A DNA stretch of 64,000 bases from Brevibacterium marinum (GCF_011927955.1 NZ_JAATJN010000001.1:3162001-3226000), one strand, 5' to 3'. Counted from the stretch's first letter, positions 1 through 11,466 are shown. Made by a program: numbers and translations. The notes: generated from the letters alone by a model not told the origin.

Positions 1-1453
1 TGTAGGCCATGACCGGATCGATCTCGGCGCGGTTCATCGAATCGATGAAGAGTCGGCCCATGCCGTTCCAGCCGAAGATGGTCTCCGTGATCACGGCACC
101 GCCGATCATCGTGATGATGTCGACCGGAACGATCGACGCCAGTGGAAGCAGACCGTTGCGCAGTGCATGACGCATCACAACGGTGCGCTCGTTGAGGCCC
201 TTTGCCCGCGCCGTGCGGATATAGTCCTGGCTCATCACCTCGAGCATCGATCCGCGAGTGTAGCGGGTGTAGGAGGCGAACGAGATGAGCACGAGGGCGA
301 TCGACGGCAGAAGCAGATGGGTGAAGGTGTCGAGGTTCCCCATCCAGAATCCGCCGTCGATATTCGGGGCGCTGGCCCCGATCGTCGCGATCGGTCGGCC
401 GTTGATGGCCGGATGGTTCGAGTACTCGTCCCATTCCTGGAGCACCCTGTCACTGAAGATGAGCACTGAGACGATGAGCCCGGTGTAGACCGTCGTCCGT
501 GCGGTGTCCCACGGGTCGGGTCCGCGGAAGGCGAGTCCCACCCCGATGCAGACCGCGCAGGCCAAGACGAGCAGCCCGAACATCCACAGCCAGTTCATCT
601 CCTGGTAGTAGAAGAGGTACTGCAACGGCATATAGAGCAGGGCGCCGATGACGACGATGGCGAAACTTGCCAACAGGACCCGCCGGTTCTTCAGCCCCGT
701 CGACAGGTAGGTCATGACGACAGCCGCGCCCGCACCGATGAGGACCACGCCGATGAAGCCGATCGACGGAGACTGCACCCAGCCGCTGGCAAGGATGTAG
801 TAGATCGTGGCGAAGGAGATCACCGTTGCGGCGGAGAAGGTGATGATCCTGCGACGCCCGTCGCCGCCGATCGCCCCCATCCAGAACAGACCCATCGCCA
901 GACATGCGACGATGATCGGCCACCAGCTCGACAGCTGGGGTTCATTGATGAAGTTGTTGATCTCGATCGCGCCGAACTGTTTGAGCAGCACCGCGACCCA
1001 GAACACAGGCAGCGAATAGAGGAGGAACGAGAGGAATGTGATGAAGTAGTCGAACCCCGTGTACTGGCGAATGGCCGACACGACGCCGACGGCGATGCCG
1101 AGCACGATGGCCAGCACTGTCGACGCGGTGATGAGCTTGACCGTGTTGACGATGGCGCCCTTGAGCTGGTCGGTGACCTCCTGATTCTGATACCAGGCGG
1201 TGCCCAGATCACAGTGTCCGATGACGCAGCCCGCAGCGCCGGAGAGCCAAGAGAAGTAGCGGATGACGACAGGGGTGTCGAGCTCGAGCAGGCGCCGCCG
1301 TGAGGCGAAGAGGTCCTCGATGTTCGGCGAGGTCGAGGCCCGCAGATCCCAGAAGAAGTCCAATGCTGCATTGAGGAGCAGGTAGAGGACGAAGGTGACG
1401 ACGAGGAGCACGAGGGCTGTCGACAGGAGCCGTCTGAGGATAAATCTGATCAT
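1..1453 (-). CDS. Peptide/oligopeptide ABC transporter permease (DppB/OppB family), partial
   Basis: Inner-membrane permease of a peptide-type ABC importer; its 3' end lies beyond the left edge. The frame opens with ATG at 1453 (MIRFILRRLL) and stays open to base 1, about 484 codons. The N-terminal membrane segment and the C-terminal BPD_transp_1 region are recognisable (YTRGSMLEV, QDYIRTARAKG, then the EAA-loop-like stretch). Family members usually have about 310-340 residues. Here roughly residues 180-350 form an extra block with several hydrophobic segments, a layout I recall from some actinobacterial permeases. It lies downstream of the binding lipoprotein, separated from it by a hairpin. 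The substrate (di- or oligopeptide, or another solute) cannot be set from sequence. Confidence 0.85.
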   Translation of the reverse strand, partial: MIRFILRRLLSTALVLLVVTFVLYLLLNAALDFFWDLRASTSPNIEDLFASRRRLLELDTPVVIRYFSWLSGAAGCVIGHCDLGTAWYQNQEVTDQLKGAIVNTVKLITASTVLAIVLGIAVGVVSAIRQYTGFDYFITFLSFLLYSLPVFWVAVLLKQFGAIEINNFINEPQLSSWWPIIVACLAMGLFWMGAIGGDGRRRIITFSAATVISFATIYYILASGWVQSPSIGFIGVVLIGAGAAVVMTYLSTGLKNRRVLLASFAIVVIGALLYMPLQYLFYYQEMNWLWMFGLLVLACAVCIGVGLAFRGPDPWDTARTTVYTGLIVSVLIFSDRVLQEWDEYSNHPAINGRPIATIGASAPNIDGGFWMGNLDTFTHLLLPSIALVLISFASYTRYTRGSMLEVMSQDYIRTARAKGLNERTVVMRHALRNGLLPLASIVPVDIITMIGGAVITETIFGWNGMGRLFIDSMNRAEIDPVMAY

Positions 1454-1485
1454 AGTGTGGTGTCCGTTTCAAACTTCCGAAAACG

Positions 1486-1520
1486 CCGCTGTGGGGATCA
1501 CACAGTGATCCCCACAGCGG
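1486..1520 (-). terminator. Hairpin between binding-protein and permease genes
   Basis: A perfect 16-bp stem (arm CCGCTGTGGGGATCAC) with a 3-nt loop lies between the binding-protein stop (1557) and the permease start (1453). On the minus strand it is followed by a short GCGTTTTCGG stretch. It could be an intrinsic terminator or a 3'-stabilising stem giving more binding protein than permease; the U-tract is short, so termination is probably partial. Confidence 0.65.
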
Positions 1521-1556
1521 ATGGTGTGGAGAAGGACTGACCGCGTCAATCGCGGT

Positions 1557-3365
1557 TCAGTCGACTTCCCACTCCCAGTAGTTCCAGAAGATGGTCGGCG
1601 TCACGGTCGTCGTCGAAGCGTTCTTCAGGCTATCGCGATGGATGACGAGCGAAGGATGCTGGAAGATCGGGATACCGAAGGCATCATCGAGCAGCTGCTT
1701 CTCGAGTTTCGTCGAAAGATCCGCCTGCTTGTCCTCGGGTGCGACGAGGATCTGATCGAGGATCTTCTCCGTCTTCTTGTCCGAGTAGCCACCGTAGTTG
1801 TTCTGCGAGCCCGTCCGGTAGTTCGAGTCCGAATCGGTGATGCCCGTGGACTCCGACTGCCAGCCGAAGAGGGAGACGTCATAGGTGCCGTCGCCGAGGC
1901 GGCTGCCCCAGTTGACGTCGCCGACGTCCTTGATCTTGAAGCCGGCCTTCTCTGCCGATTCCTTGATCAGCTGAACCTCCTGCTGACGACGCGAGTTCGT
2001 GTTGTCATACATGATGCGCACCGTCGGAGCATCTGCCCCGGCCTCGTCGAGAAGCTTCTTCGCACCGTCAAGATCGACGTCCTCGAAGTCCTTGACGCCC
2101 GACCCTTCGACGATCTGGTCGTACATCGGCGAACCGGGCACCTGGTTGTAGGAATCGCGGACGACCGCGTCAGGGTTGAGCGGTTTGATGATCTTGTCGA
2201 CGATGTCCTGCCTCGGCACGGTCTTCATGAAGGCCGTGCGGACCTTGTTCGCCGTCTCCTTGTCACCGCCGTAGCTCTCGGGATCGAAGGGACCTCCGTT
2301 GTCGAATGTGAAGTCGACGTGCTCATAGGTCGCGCCATCGGCGGAGTCGACCGTGACACCGTCGAGCTCCTCGGCCGCCGAGAGCACATCCGCAGTGGCC
2401 TGCGGCTGGGTGAAGTCGACCTCTCCGTTCTCGATCGCCTGGACCATGGCCATGGGATCGCCGTTGTAGCGAATCGTCACGGTCTCGACCTTCGGCTTCT
2501 TGGGACCCGTGTAGTTCTCATCGAGGGACAGGGTCAGGTACTGTCCTTCCTTGTAGTCAGTCATCTTGTACGGACCGGTGTGGACCAGGAGATCCTCGTT
2601 CTTGGGCATCGAGGTGAAGTCGAATCCGGTGTTCCACGTGTTCGAGACCTTCGACAGCTTCTCGGTGTCCTCGTCCTTGAGAGCCTTGACGATGGCGTCC
2701 TTGGCCTTCGCAGGATCCTCGACACCCAGGGCCTCCTCCGCAACGATGTGCGCCGGCAGACCAACACCGTCGGCACCCATGCCGAAGGCCGTCTTCCAGT
2801 CCGCGAAGGGTTTCGTATAGGTGAATGTGATCGACTTGCCGTCGTCCGACATCTCGGGGAAGTCCTCGATGAGCTGGCTGGAGATGACCGAGGAATCGAA
2901 GTAGACGGTGTCGGAGCTGTTCTCCTTGAGCGTTCCGTCGTCGTTGGCGTTCGACTCCACCGTGTTGAAGTGGCTCGAGGTCGCCGCCCAAGTCAGTGCG
3001 AGGTCGGCTGCGTCGACAGGGGTTCCGTCCGACCACTTCGCATCGTCGTTGAAGGTGTACTTCACCTTGAAGGGATCCTCAGACACCCTCTCGACGCTGC
3101 CGAGGTCTCCGTCCTGGACCTCGAGCTCATCGTCGTAGAACCCGAAATTGTCGTTCATCATGTAGGTGACGATCGCGTTCGCGACGGCATTGCCGTTCGT
3201 CGTCTGTGTGTTCATCGAGCGGAACGCCTCGTTCCAGCCGACGTTGAGCACGGAGCCTTCGGAACTGTTCTCACTGTCGTCGCCACCGCCGGGAGGGGTG
3301 CAGGCGGTGAGCACCATTGCTGCCGCGGCGACCGATGCCCCGGCTGCGAGGAAGCGTTTATTCAC
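1557..3365 (-). CDS. ABC transporter substrate-binding lipoprotein, family 5 (peptide type)
   Basis: Extracytoplasmic solute-binding protein of 602 residues, about the usual length for the DppA/OppA family (SBP_bac_5). It starts with a lipoprotein signal: positive MNKR, hydrophobic core, and lipobox LTAC with the lipidated Cys at 22, then an acidic/Gly-rich linker. The body has family-5 features such as KWSDGTPVDAADLALTW near residue 115 and NWGSRLGDGTYDVSLFGW in the C-terminal lobe. The gene directly precedes the DppB-like permease, so it supplies ligand to that transporter. Ligand identity cannot be read from sequence. About 246 bp lie upstream before a divergent gene; no clear promoter is seen there. 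Confidence 0.93.
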   Translation of the reverse strand: MNKRFLAAGASVAAAAMVLTACTPPGGGDDSENSSEGSVLNVGWNEAFRSMNTQTTNGNAVANAIVTYMMNDNFGFYDDELEVQDGDLGSVERVSEDPFKVKYTFNDDAKWSDGTPVDAADLALTWAATSSHFNTVESNANDDGTLKENSSDTVYFDSSVISSQLIEDFPEMSDDGKSITFTYTKPFADWKTAFGMGADGVGLPAHIVAEEALGVEDPAKAKDAIVKALKDEDTEKLSKVSNTWNTGFDFTSMPKNEDLLVHTGPYKMTDYKEGQYLTLSLDENYTGPKKPKVETVTIRYNGDPMAMVQAIENGEVDFTQPQATADVLSAAEELDGVTVDSADGATYEHVDFTFDNGGPFDPESYGGDKETANKVRTAFMKTVPRQDIVDKIIKPLNPDAVVRDSYNQVPGSPMYDQIVEGSGVKDFEDVDLDGAKKLLDEAGADAPTVRIMYDNTNSRRQQEVQLIKESAEKAGFKIKDVGDVNWGSRLGDGTYDVSLFGWQSESTGITDSDSNYRTGSQNNYGGYSDKKTEKILDQILVAPEDKQADLSTKLEKQLLDDAFGIPIFQHPSLVIHRDSLKNASTTTVTPTIFWNYWEWEVD

Positions 3366-3611
3366 GTTCTCTCCTTGTTGTCATAGGGCGAGTCACCCTC
3401 AAGTTTGCATTCCACTTCCGGAGTGCAGTTGGCCACGTCTTCCCCAGGTGGGACTGTGACCGCGTTCATGTTTGTCACATGGAATGCCTCAAAGCTAATT
3501 CACGCGCCACTGTGACTGAGTCCACATACTGAGCGAATTTCACAATCGTTACCGTTTCGAGATCAAGGAAACATGCACACAACCTGCAGTCTCAATGGAT
3601 AGGATGTTGAG

Positions 3612-4202
3612 GTGGTTAACAGTGAGATAGGTCGCAATTCAGGGAACGATCAGCCGACGGTCGTGCGGACGACGAGCTCGACCGTGCTCTTCTTCGTCAT
3701 CGCAGCACTCTGCGTGGTCGGTGTCGGGTCCATCGCCGTCGGTGACTTCACCCTGCGGGGGCTCGCCGTGGCGGGCATCCCGATCGCCGTGGTCACGATC
3801 GTCTACGTCCTCTACCGGTTTCCCCGCGTCGAGCTCGCCCACAACGAGCTGGCACTGATCAATCCGCTGCAGTCGGTGCGCATCCCCTGGAATCTCGTCG
3901 ATGGATTCGACACCCACTTCGGGCTAGGGGTCCGCACCCATGAGAAGGTCTTCTCCTCCTGGCCCCTGGCCGGCAGGGGAAAGAAGATGGAGAAGGACGA
4001 GCACGGCGTCCGCAGGCTCAGGGACAATCCGAATCCCGCTGTGGACACCGTGCTCGATCGCTATTCGGGCCTGGGCGATGAGGAGCTGTCGAACCCCTGC
4101 GGCGAACGCACCATCACCACCAGGTGGAATCTCGGCATCATCGCCGCACTCGTGGCGGCCGCCGTCTGGGCTGCCATCGGCTTCGCCGCTCTGCCGGGCT
4201 GA
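3612..4202 (+). CDS. PH domain-containing membrane protein
   Basis: A 196-residue protein with two adjacent hydrophobic segments (about residues 23-65), a soluble region (about 70-165) like the bacterial PH domain of CFP6-type antigens (motif around HNELALINPLQSVRIPW), and a third membrane segment near the C-terminus (175-195). Such proteins are common in actinomycetes; their function is unknown. The start is GTG at 3612 with only a weak purine stretch just upstream, so the exact start is uncertain. It converges with the metallo-hydrolase gene, whose stop is 6 bases away. Confidence 0.8.
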   Translation: MVNSEIGRNSGNDQPTVVRTTSSTVLFFVIAALCVVGVGSIAVGDFTLRGLAVAGIPIAVVTIVYVLYRFPRVELAHNELALINPLQSVRIPWNLVDGFDTHFGLGVRTHEKVFSSWPLAGRGKKMEKDEHGVRRLRDNPNPAVDTVLDRYSGLGDEELSNPCGERTITTRWNLGIIAALVAAAVWAAIGFAALPG

Positions 4203-4208
4203 TCAGGA

Positions 4209-4865
4209 TCACCAGCCGCGATCGCGCCATTCGCCCAGTTTCGGACACTCCTCGCCCAGCGTGGTGCCGTCACCGTGTCCGGGCAACACGCGTGTTTCGT
4301 CGGGCAGCTGACCGAAGATCCGCTCCTCGAGATCGTCCATGAGTGAGGTGAAGTCCGCCTTGCTCCAGGTTTTGCCGGGTCCGCCGGGGAACAGCGAATC
4401 GCCGGAGAACAGAATGGTCTCTCCCCCATCGCGCAGCAGAAGGGCGACAGAGCCCGGGGTGTGCCCGCGCAGGCCGATCGCCTGCAGGACGAAGCCGCCG
4501 AAGTCTCCGACGTCGAGGTGGTCGACCGCGCGAGCGATCTCCACGCCTTCGGCCTGCGTGATCGCATCCGCATCGTCGCTGCCGGCGATCGTCATCGCAT
4601 CGGGATATGCCGCCGAGGTCGCCGCCAGCGCCCGGATGTGATCCCAGTGCTGATGGGTCGTGATGATCGCCTGCAGGCTCGGGACCGCCGAGGTGTCTTC
4701 GGCCCCCGAGTCGATGAGGCCCTTGATGGCATCGGCGTCGGCGGCGGCGTCGATGAGGACCTGGGACCCCGATTCCTTGGCCGTGATCAGGTAGACGTTG
4801 TTCGCCATCTCGGACACGGCGATGCTGCGGACGACGACGTGCTGGGTTTCGATTGTGTTCACCAT
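4209..4865 (-). CDS. MBL-fold metallo-hydrolase
   Basis: Metallo-beta-lactamase-fold hydrolase of 218 residues, glyoxalase-II-like. It has the metal motif THQHWDH near residue 80, then GHTPGS, GDSLFPGG and the late histidine LPGHGDGT. The family binds two metals and cleaves thioesters, lactones or similar bonds; the substrate is not predictable. The true start is the ATG at 4865 (MVNTIETQ); the frame stays open upstream but there overlaps the oxidoreductase gene. It begins 7 bases after that gene's stop, so translational coupling is likely. It is the last gene of a leftward run. Confidence 0.88.
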   Translation of the reverse strand: MVNTIETQHVVVRSIAVSEMANNVYLITAKESGSQVLIDAAADADAIKGLIDSGAEDTSAVPSLQAIITTHQHWDHIRALAATSAAYPDAMTIAGSDDADAITQAEGVEIARAVDHLDVGDFGGFVLQAIGLRGHTPGSVALLLRDGGETILFSGDSLFPGGPGKTWSKADFTSLMDDLEERIFGQLPDETRVLPGHGDGTTLGEECPKLGEWRDRGW

Positions 4866-4872
4866 TGTCTGT

Positions 4873-5943
4873 TCACCATGCTCCTCTTGTGTACTGCGGT
4901 GGATACGGTCCCGGTTCGACACCGAGATCGTGGGCTGCCCGCTGCGGCCAGGCCGGTTCGCGCAGCGCCGCTCGGGCCAGGAAGATCGCGTCCGCCTGCT
5001 CCGAGCGCAGAATCGTCTCCGCCTGCTCCGGATCGGTGATGAGCCCCACGGTTCCGGTGTTAACGCCCTCCGCGTGGATCGCCGCCGACAGCGGCACCTG
5101 ATACCCGGGTCCGACGGGGACCTTGACGGGGAAGTTCCCTCCCGAGGAGACATCGATGAGGTCGACCCCGCGCTCGCGCAGATCACGGGAGACCTCGACC
5201 GCCTCGGCGATGTCGAAGCCGCCCTCGCGCCACTCACTGGACGAGAGACGGACGAAGACGGGCACATCCTCCCCCACTGCCGCGCGAACGGCCCGGTAGG
5301 TCTCGGTCAGCAGTCGCGAGCGTCCGGTGAGGCCGCCGCCATACTCGTCGTCGCGTTCGTTCGACAGCGGAGACAGGAACGAATGGAGCAGGTAGCCGTG
5401 GGCGGCGTGGAGTTCGACGAGGTCGAAGCCGGCGTCGACGGCTCGGACTGCGGCCGAGGCGAAGGCCTCGATCACCTCGGCGATGTCGGCCTTCGACATC
5501 TCCTGCGGCGCTTCATATCCGGGATAGGCGATCGCACTGGCCCCGAGCGTGGCCCACCCGCCCGCTGATTCGGGCACGCTGCCGCGGGGGTTGCCTTCGA
5601 AGGGGCGGTAGGTGCTCGCTTTGCGGCCGGCGTGCGCCAACTGCATACCGATTCGGCTGCCCTGGGAGTGGACGAATTCGGTCACCGACGACCAGGCACG
5701 GGCCTGGTCGTCGTTCCAGATGCCGGCGTCCTGTGGAGAGATCCGCCCTTCGGGCAGAACCGCGGAGGCCTCAGTGAGGATGAGGCCGAAGCCGCCCTGT
5801 GCCCGGGCTCCCAGGTGGACGAGATGCCAGGTGCCGGGCATTCCGTCCTCGGCTTCGCAGGAGTACTGGCACATCGGGGCGAGCCAGATGCGGTTGGCGA
5901 TCTCGGTGCCGCGCAGTGTCATGGGTGAGAAGAGATGTGTCAT
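4873..5943 (-). CDS. NADH:flavin oxidoreductase (Old Yellow Enzyme, YqjM type)
   Basis: FMN-dependent ene-reductase of 356 residues. Family features: FSPMTLRGTEIANR at the start, the APMCQYS segment with the cysteine typical of YqjM-like enzymes, QLAHAGRK, and the substrate-binding ELHAAHGYLLHSFLSP (HxxH-type pair). It would reduce activated C=C bonds using NAD(P)H. Start ATG 5943 is preceded by GAGGAC. The frame continues open upstream across the transporter gene in a different frame; that part is a shadow and was excluded. Gaps of 29 bases to the transporter and 7 bases to the metallo-hydrolase suggest one transcript. Confidence 0.93.
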   Translation of the reverse strand: MTHLFSPMTLRGTEIANRIWLAPMCQYSCEAEDGMPGTWHLVHLGARAQGGFGLILTEASAVLPEGRISPQDAGIWNDDQARAWSSVTEFVHSQGSRIGMQLAHAGRKASTYRPFEGNPRGSVPESAGGWATLGASAIAYPGYEAPQEMSKADIAEVIEAFASAAVRAVDAGFDLVELHAAHGYLLHSFLSPLSNERDDEYGGGLTGRSRLLTETYRAVRAAVGEDVPVFVRLSSSEWREGGFDIAEAVEVSRDLRERGVDLIDVSSGGNFPVKVPVGPGYQVPLSAAIHAEGVNTGTVGLITDPEQAETILRSEQADAIFLARAALREPAWPQRAAHDLGVEPGPYPPQYTRGAW

Positions 5944-5972
5944 GTCCTCAGTCTGCCAAGGTTCGTCACCGT

Positions 5973-7613
5973 TCAGAGCACGATGTTGAATACTGGTACG
6001 GCCAGCAGATAGACCGTCGCCGTGGTGAGCACGATTCCGATGATGTTGAGCCAGAGGCCGCCCTTGACCATCTGGGCCACGGTCACGTACCCGGAGCCAT
6101 AGGCGACGGCATTGGGCGGTGTGGCGACGGGAAGCATGAAGGCGCAGGTCGCGGCCAGAGCCACGGGTATGGTCAGGAGCAGCGGATCGAGGTCGAGGCC
6201 CAGTGCCACGCCGCCGACGACGGGCACGAAGGTCGCCGCTGTGGCTGTGTTGGAGGTCAGCTCCGTGAGGAAGAGGATGATCGCGGCGAAGATCGCGACG
6301 ACGAAGATCGTGGGCAGGGCACCCAAGCCGCTCGTCGATTCGCCGATCCATTCGGTCAGTCCCGAGGAGGAGAACTGGGCGGACAGCGCCAGACCACCGC
6401 CGAAGAGGAGCAGCACGCCCCACGGCAGCTTCTCCGCGGTCTCCCAGTCGAGGAGGCGGACTCCGCGGTTGGCGCCGCCGGGGATGAGGAACAGCAGGAG
6501 CCCGATGGCCATAGCGATGCCTTCGTCCGTGATCGGCGGTTCGTCGAAGATCAGCGGCAGGGAGATCCAGCAGACGGCGGCGAGGACGAACATGCTCAGC
6601 ACCAGCTTCTCGCCGGTCGACATCGGACCGAGTTTCTGCAGTTCGTCGCGGATGAGTTCTCGACCGCCGGGGATCTCGTCGATCTCCGGTTTGAATAGGA
6701 CCTTGACGAGCAGGAACCAGGCGATGACCATCATGACGATCGCCAGCGGCACACCCACGAGCATCCATTGGGCGAAGCCGATGGAGATGTCGTGGTTGTC
6801 CTTGAGATAGCCGACGAGGAAGAGGTTGGGCGGCGTGCCGATGATGGTGCCGAGTGACCCGATCGAGGCGGAGTAGGCGATGCCGAGCATGAGGGCGGTG
6901 CCGAAGTTGGATTTGACCACCGCTCCGAGTCCGGTGTCGTCCTCCTCGGTCGTGGACGCGCCGGTGTCGTCCTCCTCTGTGTCCGGGGTCTCGGCGCCTG
7001 TGCCCTCGGTGTCCGAGCCCGCAGCATCGGTGATGGCTCCGCCGACGACCTTGCTCACGATCATCAGCACCGAGATCCCGATGGGCAGCATCATCACGGC
7101 TGTGGCGGTGTTCGAGACCCACATCGAGATGAAGCCGGTGGCGATCATGAAGCCCGCGATCATCGGACCGGGCTTGTTGCCCATGATGGACAGCGTGATG
7201 AGGGCGATCCGACGGTGCAGGTTCCATCGCTGCATCGCCAAGGCGATGAGGAAGCCGCCGAGGAACAGGAAGATGATCGGGTTTCCGTAGGAGGCGCCGA
7301 CGGCTTCCATCTCGACGTCCGTGCCGAAGACGGGGAAGGCGACGAGCGGCAGCAGGGAGGTTGCGGCGATCGGCAGGGCCTCCGTCATCCACCACACCGC
7401 CATGAGCACGGCGACCGCGGCCGTCAGCTTGGCTCCGTGGTCCACCTCGGCGGGCATGATGGCATAGACGAGGGCCGAGAGGATGAGTCCGAGGAGGAGG
7501 CCGGTCCATCGGATGCGGACGGTCTGCCTGGTGAACCCCGGTTCCCTCTCACCTGGTGACAGTTCGGCGAGTTCGGTCGAACGGTCGGCCGGCGAGTGCT
7601 TCTCCTGCGTCAT
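5973..7613 (-). CDS. DASS (SLC13) family sodium/anion symporter
   Basis: Integral membrane carrier of 546 residues in the divalent anion:Na+ symporter family, which imports di- or tricarboxylates, sulfate or related anions. Both family SNT motifs are visible: SNTATAVMM in the first half and SNTATAATF in the second, each next to proline-containing loops. Between the repeats, about residues 195-235, is an acidic Thr/Asp/Glu-rich loop longer than usual. It sits between an alpha/beta hydrolase (40-bp gap) and the Old Yellow Enzyme (29-bp gap), so it may bring in an organic acid for that small pathway; that link is inference. Confidence 0.92.
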   Translation of the reverse strand: MTQEKHSPADRSTELAELSPGEREPGFTRQTVRIRWTGLLLGLILSALVYAIMPAEVDHGAKLTAAVAVLMAVWWMTEALPIAATSLLPLVAFPVFGTDVEMEAVGASYGNPIIFLFLGGFLIALAMQRWNLHRRIALITLSIMGNKPGPMIAGFMIATGFISMWVSNTATAVMMLPIGISVLMIVSKVVGGAITDAAGSDTEGTGAETPDTEEDDTGASTTEEDDTGLGAVVKSNFGTALMLGIAYSASIGSLGTIIGTPPNLFLVGYLKDNHDISIGFAQWMLVGVPLAIVMMVIAWFLLVKVLFKPEIDEIPGGRELIRDELQKLGPMSTGEKLVLSMFVLAAVCWISLPLIFDEPPITDEGIAMAIGLLLFLIPGGANRGVRLLDWETAEKLPWGVLLLFGGGLALSAQFSSSGLTEWIGESTSGLGALPTIFVVAIFAAIILFLTELTSNTATAATFVPVVGGVALGLDLDPLLLTIPVALAATCAFMLPVATPPNAVAYGSGYVTVAQMVKGGLWLNIIGIVLTTATVYLLAVPVFNIVL

Positions 7614-7653
7614 CTGCGCTCCTCATCGAGCAGAGTGGGATGCTGGACTGCGT

Positions 7654-8421
7654 CTACAGCCTACCCAAGAACCCTTCGATGTGGTCGGAGACGATGTCCG
7701 GATGCTCGGCCATCGACAGATGGGCCGCATCGGGGATCACGGCGATCGTGGAGTCCGCCACCTGGTCCGAGAGCTGCGTCATCGCCTCCGGCGTGCAGCT
7801 GGGGTCCTGGGCTCCGGCGAGGAACAGCGTCGGTGTCGAGATGGCCTCCAGGCGCCCGGTCAGATCGTATCGGGTCAGGGCCCGTGCACACGCGATGTAG
7901 GCGGAATCGTCGACCATCGCGAGGTCGGTGAGGATGGCGGGGCCCGTCGCCACGTCCTCGGTGAGGAATCCGGCGGCGAACCAGCGATCTGCGGTGTCGT
8001 CGAGCTGGCCGCGGGTGCCGTCCTCCTCGACGTCTTTGATGCGCTCCGCCCAGGTTTCGGCCGTGGCGAACTTCGCCGCCGTCGAGCAGGCGATGAGTCC
8101 CGTCAGCGAGTCCGGGTGCTCAAGCGCCAGGGTCAGGCCGATCGCGCCGGAGATCGAGACTCCGCAGTACGTGAACTTCTCCACGCCCTGCTCTGCCAAA
8201 CTCGTGACGAGGCCTGCAGCGAGTTCGGAGATCGTGAAGTCCGGCTCGTCACCGGTCAATGGATGGGTGTGGCCGGGCAGGTCGGAGAGATAGATCTGAT
8301 AGTCGTCGGCCAGTCTGCCCGCAACCGCTGACCACAGCGAGACCCTCGTGCCGAGGGCGTTTCCGAACACGATGACCGGAGAGCCCGGATTGTCGTTGAG
8401 GGGGTGAACCGAGATGCGCAA
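7654..8421 (-). CDS. Alpha/beta hydrolase, enol-lactonase-like
   Basis: A 255-residue alpha/beta-hydrolase. The nucleophile elbow is GVSISG (serine near residue 88), with an acidic residue in LAGAQDPSCTP and the catalytic histidine in DAAHLSMAEHP. The overall pattern resembles 3-oxoadipate enol-lactonase (PcaD)-like hydrolases, but no other protocatechuate-pathway genes are nearby, so a specific reaction should not be assigned. It lies 25 bases after the thymidine kinase stop and 40 bases before the transporter, in the same leftward run. Confidence 0.85.
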   Translation of the reverse strand: MRISVHPLNDNPGSPVIVFGNALGTRVSLWSAVAGRLADDYQIYLSDLPGHTHPLTGDEPDFTISELAAGLVTSLAEQGVEKFTYCGVSISGAIGLTLALEHPDSLTGLIACSTAAKFATAETWAERIKDVEEDGTRGQLDDTADRWFAAGFLTEDVATGPAILTDLAMVDDSAYIACARALTRYDLTGRLEAISTPTLFLAGAQDPSCTPEAMTQLSDQVADSTIAVIPDAAHLSMAEHPDIVSDHIEGFLGRL

Positions 8422-8446
8422 GAGTACTCCTCAGAAGGGTCGAAGG

Positions 8447-9088
8447 TCAGGACACCACCGCACTCAGCCTACCGCCCGAATAGTCGAGATAACAGCGCGC
8501 ACACAGTGACTCATAGGTGACCGCGTGTCCGTCGATGGCGACCTGATCACCGTCGAAGATGAATTCGCCGTCGACGAGGCGGCCGTTGAACATGGCCTTG
8601 CGGCCGCAGCGGCAGATGGTCTTGAGCTCCTCCAGGGTGTGAGCGATCTCCAGCAGACGTCCCGAACCGGGAAAGGCCTTGGTCCGGAAGTCTGTGCGGA
8701 TTCCGTAGCACATCACCGGCACCGAGGCGTCGGTTGCGATCCGCATGAGGGACTCCACCTGTGCCGGTTCGAGGAACTGTGCCTCGTCGATGAGCAGGCA
8801 CGCAACGGGAGGTTTGGGGGTGTCGATGGATTCGAGCAGGGCATCGTGGTCGACGAAGTCCGCGTGCTCGCGGTAGATGGTCTCGACGTCCGAGCCGACG
8901 GGGATGAGGAAGTCGACAGCCCGGGTGACGCCCAGACGGGAGACGATCTCGCCGGCGCCCTTCGTGTCGGTGTCGGGTTTGGCCAGCAGCACTCGTTGGC
9001 CGCGCTCCTCGTAGTTGAAGGCGGCCTGGAGCAGAGCGGTCGATTTTCCGGAATTCATCGCCCCGTAACGGAAGTACAGCTTGGCCAC
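8447..9088 (-). CDS. tdk: Thymidine kinase
   Basis: Type-II thymidine kinase, 213 residues; phosphorylates deoxythymidine in the salvage pathway. Visible: the N-terminal P-loop GAMNSGKST, the Walker B-like LIDEAQFL, and two zinc-type cysteine pairs (CRCG, and CARCY near the C-terminus). The start chosen is GTG at 9088 (GTG GCC AAG CTG TAC), because AGAGAGGA lies 5 bases upstream and the family begins just before the KLYFRYG segment; an ATG 39 bases farther up is less likely. The gene is divergent from icd and heads the leftward run. Confidence 0.95.
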   Translation of the reverse strand: MAKLYFRYGAMNSGKSTALLQAAFNYEERGQRVLLAKPDTDTKGAGEIVSRLGVTRAVDFLIPVGSDVETIYREHADFVDHDALLESIDTPKPPVACLLIDEAQFLEPAQVESLMRIATDASVPVMCYGIRTDFRTKAFPGSGRLLEIAHTLEELKTICRCGRKAMFNGRLVDGEFIFDGDQVAIDGHAVTYESLCARCYLDYSGGRLSAVVS

Positions 9089-9192
9089 CGTCGTCCTCTC
9101 TCTGTCGTCGGTGATGATTCTGACCATTCACCTGTTGTCTGTGACGAGACAGAACCCTACCGGGAACCAGAGCCTGTCACCGGCAACGGTAG

Positions 9193-11466
<2,274 letters not shown>

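Noticed and set aside
1521..3386. Long open frame of about 620 codons on the plus strand
   Set aside because: It is fully antisense to the binding-protein gene, has a Val/Arg/Asp-biased composition typical of high-GC shadows, and shows no motif.
5944..7509. Upstream extension of the Old Yellow Enzyme frame to about 880 codons
   Set aside because: The added part lies over the DASS transporter in another frame and is His/Arg-rich low complexity; the ATG at 5943 with a ribosome site is the natural start.
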